Source: CAZDCZ01 sp964504155
GTDB lineage: Bacteria; Bacteroidota; Bacteroidia; Bacteroidales; UBA12077
Direction of reading: 5' to 3'
DNA: 47,832 nucleotides
Assembly (NCBI GenBank): GCA_964504155.1
Contig: CAZDCZ010000006.1
Span: 1 to 47,832, forward strand
Of this stretch, positions 6,832 to 16,200 are shown in pieces (within the stretch, counting starts at the first letter, position 1; each line of letters opens with the position of its first letter). Position numbers and translations under genes: made by a program. Below the pieces are notes generated by a model. It did not search any database and had not been told where the DNA came from. It was given only the letters and a program-made list of their open reading frames with translations.

Positions 6832-8691
6832 ATGAAAAAACTATTTCTATTAATATTCATTTTTATATCGATTTTTGCTGATGCTCAAGAATTAGAAAAT
6901 GTTTCTATTCTTCAAAACGGAGGAGAACTTATTATTACATATGATCTTTCATCATCGAAAGATGAACTTTTTAAAGTAGATTTACTTTACAGAACTAATA
7001 AAACCGATTGGAAATTAACAAAATATATTCACGGAGAAATTGGTGACAGTATTACACCCGGAAAAAATAAAAAGATAATGTTATGGACCGATTATCTGAA
7101 AGTTTCTGACAATACAAAAGTAAATTTTAAACTTATTGCTATTCATTATGCTATTGAACAAACTAAGAACGGAACTTTAAAAGATGTTGAAGATAATACA
7201 TATGAATGGATTAGATACGACGATACCAGATGGATGATTACAAATTTGAAGACCCCTATTAATGGAGCATCGAATACCGAAAATATTAACGAACAAGGTT
7301 ATCTTTATACTGCAAATCTTGCTCATAATGCATGCCCCGAAGAATGGGAATTACCATCGGATGTCGATTGGAAAAAACTAGAGTCGTATCTGGGAATGGA
7401 CAATACTCAAGTAAAAGAATTTGGCTTGCGAAAAGTAAATCTTGAGAATTTTACCAAATTGGGATTTAACTTAAGCCCAATTAAATACAGGCATACCTTA
7501 TACAACAATGAAGACATTGTAGCTTTTTGGTCGAGTACACATAATCAAAATTATTATTGGAACTCCGATAAATTTTTTGCTCGAATAATAAAAATAAACA
7601 AAAACGAGATAAGTAAAAAATTACTTCCTAAAACCAACGAATTAAGTATCAGATGTGTTCAAAGTGCAATATATAAAGACACCCTAGAAAATATAACAGA
7701 ACATATTTTACTTTCAAATAATTTATATGGCAATTTTAGAGATCCATTTACCGGAGAAAAATATTTGTGGCAACAATATGGAAATAAAATATGGCTAAAG
7801 AAAGATATTCCGGGGAATTATGGTTTTTCTAAAATACAAAGCAAATATCCATATGGGTGGAAAATTCCTACTAAAAAAGACTGGGAAAATCTTTTCAAAT
7901 ATTTTACTCCATCGATAAAATTTGAGAATACAAATAATATTATTAGCGAAAGAATGAGTGCTAAAGGTAGTTGGGGATTCAATATGTCGAATTCGGACTA
8001 TTGGATGGACATAAATTATTATACCTATAAAACTTATTGGATTAACAAAGACAATAAAGAAGATAGTAAAAAGCTCTTTAGCTTCCCAAGTAATAAATCT
8101 AAAACAATTAATTGGAACAAAAAACAGACAAACGAAAAAGCAAAATTACGATATGTTCTTATAAATAATGATTTTATAAAAAATCTAAAAAACTTAGAAA
8201 CCGGAACATTCACCGATAAAAGGGATAATAAAGAATATAAGTGGGTTAAAATTGGAAATGTAAAATGGATGGCAGAAAATTTGCAATATATCCCTGAAGA
8301 TGACATAAAATGCCGAAACGAAAATCCTGCTAATTGCAAAGCTTTTGGAAGCATGTATAATTTTAAAACAGCAGAAACAATATGTCCGGAAGGTTGGAGA
8401 TTACCTACATCTGATGAATGGAATAATTTACTATTAGAGATTAGCAATAATACTAAGCCAACAAATTATGATTTAGATAAGTTATATCCATTCGGAGAAA
8501 CAGGTTTTGATTTATTGCTTGGTGGAGAATTAATTGTAAATGGGAAAAACACAATTTATACTTCTAATTTTTGGTATCTCGACAATGATGAACCGGGATA
8601 TTTTAATTTTAAATCGAACGGAGTAATTACAAAACAAAATTCTGTATCGAAAAAAAGAAACTATATATATATTAGGTGTGTAAAAAAATAA
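6832..8691 (+). CDS. FISUMP-domain protein with three tandem repeats
   Basis: A 619-residue secreted protein with an N-terminal signal peptide (MKKLFLLIFIFISIFADAQ). An amino-terminal segment (about 20-115) resembles the beta-sandwich seen before FISUMP domains. Three copies of the Fibrobacter succinogenes major paralogous (FISUMP, TIGR02145) domain follow, near 120-275, 295-445 and 450-619. Repeat landmarks are YEWIRYDDTRWM / YLWQQYGNKIWL / YKWVKIGNVKWMAENL, then CPEEWELPS / YPYGWKIPT / CPEGWRLPT, and RCVQ / RYVL / RCVK near each end. The fold is related to the formylglycine-generating-enzyme/C-lectin group, but a catalytic role is not known. No T9SS signal is seen at its C-terminus. Its function is unknown, probably a surface or periplasmic binding protein. 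Confidence 0.82.
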   Translation: MKKLFLLIFIFISIFADAQELENVSILQNGGELIITYDLSSSKDELFKVDLLYRTNKTDWKLTKYIHGEIGDSITPGKNKKIMLWTDYLKVSDNTKVNFKLIAIHYAIEQTKNGTLKDVEDNTYEWIRYDDTRWMITNLKTPINGASNTENINEQGYLYTANLAHNACPEEWELPSDVDWKKLESYLGMDNTQVKEFGLRKVNLENFTKLGFNLSPIKYRHTLYNNEDIVAFWSSTHNQNYYWNSDKFFARIIKINKNEISKKLLPKTNELSIRCVQSAIYKDTLENITEHILLSNNLYGNFRDPFTGEKYLWQQYGNKIWLKKDIPGNYGFSKIQSKYPYGWKIPTKKDWENLFKYFTPSIKFENTNNIISERMSAKGSWGFNMSNSDYWMDINYYTYKTYWINKDNKEDSKKLFSFPSNKSKTINWNKKQTNEKAKLRYVLINNDFIKNLKNLETGTFTDKRDNKEYKWVKIGNVKWMAENLQYIPEDDIKCRNENPANCKAFGSMYNFKTAETICPEGWRLPTSDEWNNLLLEISNNTKPTNYDLDKLYPFGETGFDLLLGGELIVNGKNTIYTSNFWYLDNDEPGYFNFKSNGVITKQNSVSKKRNYIYIRCVKK

Positions 8692-8780
8692 CTTATTTAA
8701 TTTAACTCATAACATTACTAGTACCTTGAGCTTACCAAAGGGTACACATAAGCACATAAGTTTCTGAGTTATATAGAAGA

Positions 8781-8840
8781 ATGCGAAGAAATCTGTTTCT
8801 CAAAATTATTGTCATTTCGACTTTATGGAGAAATCTGTTA
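8781..8840 (+). repeat. Degenerate dispersed repeat (GTCATTTCGA...GGAGAAATCTG type)
   Basis: GTCATTTCGA at 8811 followed by GGAGAAATCTGTTAA matches, apart from a missing internal block of about 24 bases, the reverse complement of the copy at 29353-29404. A partial copy (GCGAAGAAATCTG) precedes it. These are non-coding and lie in the 197-base gap between convergent genes. Confidence 0.6.
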
Positions 8841-8874
8841 ATAAGCACTAGTAGTAATTCGTAATTATACTAGT

Positions 8875-8913
8875 CAGATATCCCGGTTTCACTGCGTTTC
8901 GCTCGACATAACA
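8875..8913 (-). repeat. Dispersed repeat overlapping the end of the GT2 gene
   Basis: On the minus strand TGTTATGTCGAGCGAAAC...ATATCTG matches TGTCATGTCGAGCGATAG...ACATCTG at 29274-29302. The repeat includes the last codons and TGA stop of the glycosyltransferase gene. Confidence 0.6.
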
Positions 8914-10178
8914 GTTTTCTCAATCTCTCGAAATAACTGCAATAATTCTCTATCGTTCAGATTTTCAATTTCTGCAGTATTCTTTTGATACTCTATTTTA
9001 CTTATCAAAATACAACACATTTCTTTTAACTGCATTTTGTTATAGTAATTTGCATTAGAAAAATTTAGGTATTTAATAATTGTAAAAGCATCGAACCATC
9101 GATAGAATCGTTTTATAAATGCTTCTAAAGAAGAAACATTATTTTTAATCTCGCTTATAGCCTTTTTGTATGAATTTATTTCAAGAAATTCTTTTATCGG
9201 TTCCGATAATGTATTAATCAACGCTGTATTATCAGATTCGGAATTACTAAATAGCTTTTCTATTATTCCGAAGAATAATTTTAAGTCACAGAAAGCTTGA
9301 AAATTATAAATTTCAAAATTATAATCTGCTTTTGCTATTTCGTTTATCATTGGTCCTGTACCGAACGGAACTCTATCGGATGGGCGAGATGATGGATACA
9401 CTTTTGTTGATTTTATTTCGACAATACCTCCCAGTTGAAAAACTTTTTGGAGAAAATAAAAATCCTCGCCTGCCCGACGTCTATTCATACCTCCCTGTTT
9501 TACATATGCTTCGGCCTTTACTGCAAAGCAAGAACCAATAGTTTGATAATAATATGGAAAATCTGTAAATTTTAAGGCAAATTTATAATAACGAAGATAT
9601 AGTTCATATTTAGCACTAGCAGAATAAATATCTTTTGAAAATTCGTTACCATCAATAGCATGTTCAAAATATAATATTCCAACATTAGTATTCTTTTTAC
9701 AAAATGCCTTTTCTATTTCTATCAAGTAATTATTTTCAACAGTAGTGTCGGCATCTAAAGAAACTATTATTCCGGCTTTATTATTTAATTTATTAAATCT
9801 ACGAATTGCCTCATCCATTCCTATTTTACGAGCTAATCCGGCTCCTGCATGTTTAGTCGGCAAATCTTCGATATTAACTATAAAAAAACGAAACAAAGAA
9901 CTTTGATATTTTTTTATCCAAGCCCTTGCTTCGTTATATATTTCGACATTTTGCTCTTTTATTTCTTTTATTGTACTCTGCGAAGAATTAATAATAATTA
10001 TTACTTCAACAGATTTCTGCGTATTAATACAATTTTGTAAAGAAAAAAGAGTTTTTAATAATTTATCTTCTTTAAAAGCGGGTATTACAATAATAATATT
10101 TAAATCATCATTTGGTTCTTGATTAAATAATATATCCTTATATGGATACTTCTTTAAATAAGAATCAGCAAAACTCAT
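8889..10178 (-). CDS. Glycosyltransferase family 2 protein
   Basis: A 429-residue GT-A-fold glycosyltransferase, expected to use a nucleotide-sugar donor at the cytoplasmic face for polysaccharide or glycoprotein synthesis. The family start IIIVIPAFKEDKLLKTLFSL (about 27-46), the metal-binding SLDADTTVENNYL (DxD-like) and the later GEDFYFLQKVFQLGG acceptor motif are all present. The last 130 residues are a helical extension I cannot name. It starts eight bases after the ompH stop, so the two are cotranscribed. The final residues (VMSSETQ) and stop lie in a dispersed repeat, suggesting that the original 3' end was replaced. Acceptor and sugar are unknown. Confidence 0.85.
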   Translation of the reverse strand: MSFADSYLKKYPYKDILFNQEPNDDLNIIIVIPAFKEDKLLKTLFSLQNCINTQKSVEVIIIINSSQSTIKEIKEQNVEIYNEARAWIKKYQSSLFRFFIVNIEDLPTKHAGAGLARKIGMDEAIRRFNKLNNKAGIIVSLDADTTVENNYLIEIEKAFCKKNTNVGILYFEHAIDGNEFSKDIYSASAKYELYLRYYKFALKFTDFPYYYQTIGSCFAVKAEAYVKQGGMNRRRAGEDFYFLQKVFQLGGIVEIKSTKVYPSSRPSDRVPFGTGPMINEIAKADYNFEIYNFQAFCDLKLFFGIIEKLFSNSESDNTALINTLSEPIKEFLEINSYKKAISEIKNNVSSLEAFIKRFYRWFDAFTIIKYLNFSNANYYNKMQLKEMCCILISKIEYQKNTAEIENLNDRELLQLFREIEKTVMSSETQ

Positions 10179-10186
10179 TTTATCTT

Positions 10187-10798
10187 TTAATCTTCTTTAG
10201 ATTCTTGATAATACTTATTTAATCCGACTAAAACATCAGAGGTAATATTCAAATTTCTATCAGAAAATAATAAAGGTCCACCAAAATTATTACTTACGAT
10301 AAATCTGTAAGAATGCTCTTTATTATATTCTTTTAAATACTCCATTATTGAGAACATTACTTGGCGATTCATAACCTGCTCTTCTTCTGATAATTTGTTG
10401 GCTAATTGGTCTCGTAATTGATATAATTCTTGTTCTTTTTTTCCTAAATCTTGTTGCATTACCTGAGCCTTAGTTCTTGTAATTAAACCATTCTTTACTT
10501 TTTTCTGAAAATCTACAACTTGTTTTTCAAGCTTTCTCGATTTTGTTTGCAATTCAGCTTCAGACTCATCTCTTTTTTTCATTAATTCAGCTTGCTTGTC
10601 TGCAAACATTTCATAATTAGTAAGTAAAGTGTCGAAATTAACATATGCTATTGAATAGTTTTCATCAATTTCTATTTTTGTGCTATCTGCTTCATTATTA
10701 TCAATTGAACCATTTTTCGGACCAACAAAATGCAAGAAATAAAGAACTCCAACTGCAATTATTAAAACAATATTTATCCAAAGAGATGCTTTTTTCAT
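10187..10798 (-). CDS. OmpH/Skp family periplasmic chaperone
   Basis: A 203-residue Skp/OmpH-family protein, a trimeric periplasmic holdase that escorts unfolded outer-membrane proteins. A single N-terminal hydrophobic segment (about 6-24) is followed by a linker and the diagnostic IAYVNFDTLLTNYEMF (about 50-65). A long charged coiled coil comes next (about 66-150), then the ILEYL-like helix and a YRFIVSNN-GG strand. Length is a little above E. coli Skp (161 residues), as is common in Bacteroidota. It is the first gene of the ompH-GT2 pair, with a consensus -7 element 37 bases upstream. No lipoprotein box is seen, so it may stay membrane-anchored. Confidence 0.85.
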   Translation of the reverse strand: MKKASLWINIVLIIAVGVLYFLHFVGPKNGSIDNNEADSTKIEIDENYSIAYVNFDTLLTNYEMFADKQAELMKKRDESEAELQTKSRKLEKQVVDFQKKVKNGLITRTKAQVMQQDLGKKEQELYQLRDQLANKLSEEEQVMNRQVMFSIMEYLKEYNKEHSYRFIVSNNFGGPLLFSDRNLNITSDVLVGLNKYYQESKED

Positions 10799-10834
10799 AA
10801 TTATTTAATTTTTAATTTTTAATTTATCAGATAG

Positions 10835-10842
10835 CAAATATA
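10835..10842 (-). promoter_or_regulatory. Putative -7 element for ompH-GT2
   Basis: TATATTTG on the minus strand is an exact TAnnTTTG match. It places a start point about 30 bases before the ompH ATG. A TTTTA at 10865-10861 could be a weak -33 element at an 18-base spacing. Confidence 0.45.
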
Positions 10843-10858
10843 ATTTATTAAATAGTAA

Positions 10859-10887
10859 GCTAAAAGAGTTTAACAAACTTTTTTAGC
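10859..10887 (-). terminator. Possible terminator hairpin between porP/sprF-like gene and ompH
   Basis: A 13-base-pair stem with one G-U pair (GCTAAAAGAGTTT / AAACTTTTTTAGC) and a three-base loop. It lies about 150 bases beyond the PorP/SprF stop and overlaps the likely ompH -33 region. It lacks a clean T-tract on the minus strand, so it could instead be an operator. Confidence 0.35.
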
Positions 10888-11039
10888 AAGTTAGTTTTTA
10901 AATTAACAATTATTAACACTTAAGGTTTAATAGGAAAAATATCTGGCATTATATCAACAAAATATCTTCTTCAGACATAATTTTACCACTATTGTTTTAT
11001 AATAATCTATTTTATCACAAACAATTAAAAAGCAGGAAA

Positions 11040-12035
11040 TTAAAATTGAGGACAAGGAATAGGTTTTCTTCTTTCTCTTTCGGTAACTCCTTGATTAAAC
11101 AAAAAGATTACAGAAATTTCGTGGGCTCCACCAGTATAACCCACTAATTTCGATATTGTAAAATCGTAACTATATGCAAGGTTTAAATTATGAATTTTAT
11201 AAGCAACTAAAAAAGCAATAGCATCGTTACTGGCATTATTCTTAAATACAGGAATACCTCTATACCACACACCTAGAACAAGAGGCATTTGATACCAATA
11301 ACATCCCAAATCTAGCTGCGATCTACCATCTTGATATTTAAACAAATATGCCGGAGAAATACTTTGTCCGCTTGGTTTATTATAAATTCGCATAATAGGT
11401 ATTTTGGCTCCTCCAAAAAAAGTATACTTAAATGGGACATTACTTTCGTCTCCTATTAACGATCGGTTAGGTTTTAATATATGATCCATAGTAAAACCTA
11501 CCCAATAACTATCGTTATGCGCTAAAACAGATGCAGATGCATCAATATCGCCTTTTCGTGTAATAGTAGGAACTTCAATAGTTCCATTAGTATTATCACC
11601 ATATAATCTCCTCCATAATTCGTCGCCAAACTCAAGACTGTTAAAATCTAGGCTTCGTTGAGTATATAAAAAATGTAAGCCCGGTCGCATTCTCCATTTC
11701 TCGTTAATTCTAATATTATATGAGTATTGAAAACCAAAATTTGTTGTTGCTAAACTACCTGAACCTGCTTGTTCGCGAAAAAGCAAAACACCCAAACCAC
11801 TTTTTAAATGAGGAAAATAATGATCGTAGGAAAAAGCATAAGTAATAAATGAATTCCCTATTGATGGCCATTGATTACGATAATTTGCCGATATTCTATC
11901 GCCATCTGTTCCTCCAGCAAAAGATGGTGCCAAATATAAAGGGCTGGAATAAAATTGCGAAAATTGAGATTCCTGAGCACAAAGTGTAAACATTGTCCCA
12001 ACAAAAATTAATATTATTAATATTATTTTTTTCAC
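11040..12035 (-). CDS. PorP/SprF family type IX secretion-associated outer-membrane protein
   Basis: A 331-residue outer-membrane beta-barrel of the PorP/SprF family. Members assist T9SS surface export or attachment of cargo, and SprF-like paralogues are typically paired with cargo carrying type B (CHU_C) C-terminal signals. The signal peptide (MKKIILIILIFVGTMFTLCAQ) is followed by the signature ESQFSQFYSSPLYLAPSFAG and YRNQWPSI; the family's FSYDHYF and SGLGV stretches come next, then many amphipathic strands. The nearby minus-strand genes encode two giant type B cargo proteins, which suggests this is their dedicated partner. It has its own TATATTTG promoter element, so it may be expressed separately from them. 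Confidence 0.9.
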   Translation of the reverse strand: MKKIILIILIFVGTMFTLCAQESQFSQFYSSPLYLAPSFAGGTDGDRISANYRNQWPSIGNSFITYAFSYDHYFPHLKSGLGVLLFREQAGSGSLATTNFGFQYSYNIRINEKWRMRPGLHFLYTQRSLDFNSLEFGDELWRRLYGDNTNGTIEVPTITRKGDIDASASVLAHNDSYWVGFTMDHILKPNRSLIGDESNVPFKYTFFGGAKIPIMRIYNKPSGQSISPAYLFKYQDGRSQLDLGCYWYQMPLVLGVWYRGIPVFKNNASNDAIAFLVAYKIHNLNLAYSYDFTISKLVGYTGGAHEISVIFLFNQGVTERERRKPIPCPQF

Positions 12036-12079
12036 AATTTTTTATATCAATTATATCTCTTACTAAAACTTATTTATTT

Positions 12080-12087
12080 CAAATATA
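12080..12087 (-). promoter_or_regulatory. Putative -7 element for the PorP/SprF gene
   Basis: TATATTTG on the minus strand, an exact TAnnTTTG match, with a predicted leader of about 38 bases. The -33 region is only weakly matched. Confidence 0.42.
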
Positions 12088-12180
12088 TTACTTCTTTTTA
12101 AATAAAGCTAAAAAGTAAAATTATGAATATTTTTTATACAGCCCATATATTAAATCAAAAATAACTAATAACTTATTAAC

Positions 12181-12390
12181 AACATATAACTAATAAACAT
12201 TAATCAACTCTATTTTTTCATTAAACTGCTATAATNNNNNNNNNNNNNNNNNNNNNNNNNNNNNNNNNNNNNNNNNNNNNNNNNNNNNNNNNNNNNNNNN
12301 NNNNNNNNNNNNNNNNNNNNNNNNNNNNNNNNNNNAACATATAACTAATAAACATTAATCAACTCTATTTTTTCATTAAACTGCTATAAT
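12181..12390. other. Assembly gap (100 N) flanked by an exact 55-base duplication
   Basis: Bases 12181-12235 and 12336-12390 are identical and flank exactly 100 N (12236-12335). This looks like two contigs that share a k-mer-sized overlap but were scaffolded with an arbitrary gap instead of being merged. The rest of the 486-base space between 12036 and 12521 is A/T-rich with no gene that I can support. Confidence 0.9.
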
Positions 12391-12521
12391 TACAATATAT
12401 AATTCTCTATTCAATATGCTGTTATTCTTTTTTACAATTCCTTATTCAAATTTTACTTGGCAAAATTATTGTTCGCTTTCCCCTTTCACGGAACAAACTG
12501 TTTACATTACTCAACTTTGAT

Positions 12522-13199
12522 TTAAAAAAAATTATTTATTTTCAGACCAATTGTCAAGCTAAAACATCTGCCCATAATCTCCAAACCATTATCATTCAGG
12601 TTTTTACTTATTGCAGGATTGTATTCAAGTTCTATATATATTTTATTGTTATATTCTACGCCAACACTTAACAACCCGCTAGTTGTAAATTTATTAAAAT
12701 CGCTTAAAATATCAGCGTATATCCCATATTTTACATTTTGAGATTCAACTATAATATCTTTATAATCTAATAAATAATTACAACGAATACCTGCAATAAA
12801 ATATGGTTTTATATTATTGCTAAAAGGCAAATATTTAACTCCAATATTTGATGACAAATTATGAAGAATTACATTATTATTATCAACCTTAATATCTCCT
12901 CCTTCAGCTGTTGTATAAGTAATGTTGTTGGCAAAACCCTTTTGCATATATCCCAGTTCCGGTCTTATTGAAATATGTTTACCAATTTTTTTTTCGGCTG
13001 CAAAATGAATGTCTATACCAAGTTTATTTTCTTTCCATCCCGATAAATTCGAAAATTTTTTATAATCCCAATATTGATTTGACAAACCTGCTCCAAATCT
13101 TATTCCGTAATTATCAATAATCTGAGAATACGCATTACTATATATTCCCGAGATTAATCCAATTAATAAAAATATTATTATATATTTTTTCCGTACCAA
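12522..13199 (-). CDS. Outer-membrane beta-barrel protein (porin-like)
   Basis: A 225-residue secreted protein with a signal peptide (about 1-26, ending NAYSQ) and alternating amphipathic strands typical of the small outer-membrane beta-barrel families (OMP_b-brl_2/PorT-like). Landmarks are YGIRFGAGLSNQYW, ISIRPELGYMQKGFANN, NIGVKYLPF, PYFIAGIRCNYLLDY, VGVEYNNKIYIELEYNP, and a terminal strand ending in a hydrophobic/aromatic residue (LKINNFF). It lies 28 bases after the 1760-residue PKD protein and is probably translated from the same transcript. Its function is not known; I infer a passive pore, or a platform for the surface proteins encoded upstream. Confidence 0.8.
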   Translation of the reverse strand: MVRKKYIIIFLLIGLISGIYSNAYSQIIDNYGIRFGAGLSNQYWDYKKFSNLSGWKENKLGIDIHFAAEKKIGKHISIRPELGYMQKGFANNITYTTAEGGDIKVDNNNVILHNLSSNIGVKYLPFSNNIKPYFIAGIRCNYLLDYKDIIVESQNVKYGIYADILSDFNKFTTSGLLSVGVEYNNKIYIELEYNPAISKNLNDNGLEIMGRCFSLTIGLKINNFF

Positions 13200-13227
13200 A
13201 TTCTTTTTTTTTATTTAAACCTATATA

Positions 13228-16200
13228 TTATCTAATTAATGTAATATCTCCTGCTCTTTCAAATTTTTTCCCATTACTAAATTTTCCCTTAACTTTCCAA
13301 ACATAAACATCTTGCTTAGCAAGTTCTCCATCAATATATCCATCCCAACCAATATTAATATCATTACTATTAAAAATTAGCTCTCCCCATCTGTTATAAA
13401 TAAACAGTTCGTACTTTATTACTCCCTTTGCCACAGGATGGAACACGTCGTTAGTAATATCGCCATTAACAAAATAGCCTCCATTTGACCCTGCTAATGA
13501 TGGAGAAAAAGCAGTAGGGAATTCTATCATTCCTTCTCCTACAACTGTAATAGCTTCTATTTTTAATAATGAATCAACACATCCTTTGTCTGTTGTAACT
13601 CGTAATTTCACATCATATTTCCCTAACTTTTCATAAAAATGTTCAGGGTCTTTATCATCAGATGATGAACCATCGCCAAAATCCCACAAATAAGTATCTG
13701 CATACTTCGACAAGTCAAAAACATGCATTTTCTCATCTGGAAGCATAACTATTTCATTTTCAATTTTAAAATCAACTTCCGGCAATCTATACGTTCTTAT
13801 TGTTTTATAAGCATAATCTTCTCCCCCTTCGCCATTAATTATCTCTTTTACATAATATATACCTTCTTCGTTAAATATATGTACAGGATTTTCTATTGTC
13901 GATGTTGAGCCATCATCAAAATCCCACAAATAAGTTTCGTCATAAGTAGAGTTATTTGTAAACTGAACAGTTAACGGAACGCATCCTTCTTCGAAATCGA
14001 TTGAGAACATAGCTTGAGGTTCCGGTGCAACAATTAAAATATTATGCGAAACATTATTAGAACAATTATCACTAGCAACATCTAATTTAATTTCATACTC
14101 TCCCCAATGATTATAAACATGTGTTCCGGGCTGAGCAAGATTAGATGTTTGTTCATCACCAAAACTCCAGTTATATGTCCATGGACCAACATTAGTAGTA
14201 TTATTAATACTAATAGTTGAACTTGGGAATGTTTGCAATGTTGGTGTTACAGCAAATTCGGTTTCCGGAAAAGGATAAACTGTTACATTATGTTTAACAG
14301 TATCTCTACATAAAAACTCTGACTTCGCAATCAATTGCACACTATACGATACATCTGATGCTGTTATATTTGCAAATCTATGCAAAGGTTTTCTAAGACT
14401 AGATTCAACACCATCACCAAAATTCCATAAATATACATTTGAATTTTTCGAATTATTCGTAAAATCAACATATAATGGATTACAACCGGTAGAATCCATA
14501 GTAAAATCGGCTGTTACTTTCGGATAAGCATTAACAGTTAAACCGGTACTATCAACACAATTATTATTTGTTGTGGCTATTAACTTTAATTCGTAATCTT
14601 TTGTGCTTGTTGAATAATTAACAGGATAGGCATGATTGAAATTATTAGCGGTATAGCTCTCAATATCTCCATCGCCAAAAATCCATGAATAAACAATTGC
14701 TCCCTTACTTGTGTTATCTATATTCACAATTAGAGGAGGACAGTCTGCTGTTTTATCAATATCGAAACTAGCTTTTGGTTTATGATATATAGTAACATAT
14801 TTTTCTATTGTATCGGGACAATTATATTCCGAATTTGCAATTAATCTAATTGTATCGGTTAAATCTACGGAATTGCTAAAATTATAAAATGTATGTGATG
14901 GACTAATCTGACTAGATGAAGCTCCATCGCCAAAACTCCAATTATATATTGCCGGAGCAGGTACAGACGACATATTTGTAATATTAACTTGTAATGGATG
15001 ACAATTCATATTATTATCAATACTAAAATCAGCTGTAATTTCAGGATAAACACTAATTTGTCGTATTAAAGTATCGGTACAAGCATTATCGTTTTGTACT
15101 ACTAATTGCAATTCGAATGTTTTTACCGACGAACTAGTATTTTCATATCTATGAATTATGTTTGCTGCCGATGAATTATCGACAAGCGCTCCATCTCCAT
15201 AATCCCATGCATATTGACTTATTCCACCCGAAGAATTATTTGTAATTTCAACATCAAATGGAGCACATCCATTTGATTCTTCAACAACAAAATCGGCTTT
15301 TATATATTCGTAAACTGTAACATTTGTATTTAATGTATCGGTACATGCATTTACTGTAGTTGCAATCATTTGAACATTAAAAATAGTATCGTTCGAATTA
15401 ACATTTTCGAAAATATGAGTTGGAGTACTCTCATTCGATGTTCCTCCATCGCCAAAATCCCAATCGTATGTTGCAGTCCATGCCGATGAATTATTTGTGA
15501 AATTTATTGTTTTTGTATTACATCCAACTGAATTTATTGGTGTAAAGTCGGCTGTTACTTCCGAGAATACAGTTACTTTCCGAATAAGAGTATCGGTACA
15601 TCCTCCTGAATTATCAACTATAAGGGTTAAATAATTATCTATTGGTACTCCGGTAGTATTATGATATATTTTTGTAAAAACATTATCCGTTAAGCTTGAA
15701 TCGGTTGAACCATCTCCATCAAAATCCCAATAATAATTTACAATACCACCTTTAGAGTTATTATTTACTGTAACTGTTAAAGGCGAACATCCTTGAACTA
15801 TATCGACAGAAAATTTTGCTTCAATAAACGAATGAACAGTAACTATCGTTGAAGTATCGTGCATACATCCATTAGGCGATACTACATTTAGGTTTACTAA
15901 ATATACCGAATCAATATTCCCGGGATTAATAAACTGATGGCTAGGATTTAGCATATTTGAGCTACCTCCATCGCCAAAATTCCAATTATATACTAATCCA
16001 GAATTACTTGCTGTTCCTGAAAAAACTGAGCTATTAACAAAGTCAATAGAAAAAGGATTACAATCGACAGGTGCAGGTACAATAGGTACAAAATCAGATT
16101 TTACCTCGGGATATACAATAATTTGCCTTACCAATGTATCGGCACAATTATTATCGTTTTTAACTATCAAGCTAAGCATACAGGTATCAGGAACACCCGT

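Noticed and set aside
8034..8447. 137-residue minus-strand open frame
   Set aside because: It is antisense to the third FISUMP repeat region of a well-supported gene, with low-complexity Ser/Leu composition.
12036..12521. A gene broken by the N run
   Set aside because: Neither flank contains a credible coding start or end leading into the gap, and the flanks are duplicate A/T-rich intergenic sequence.
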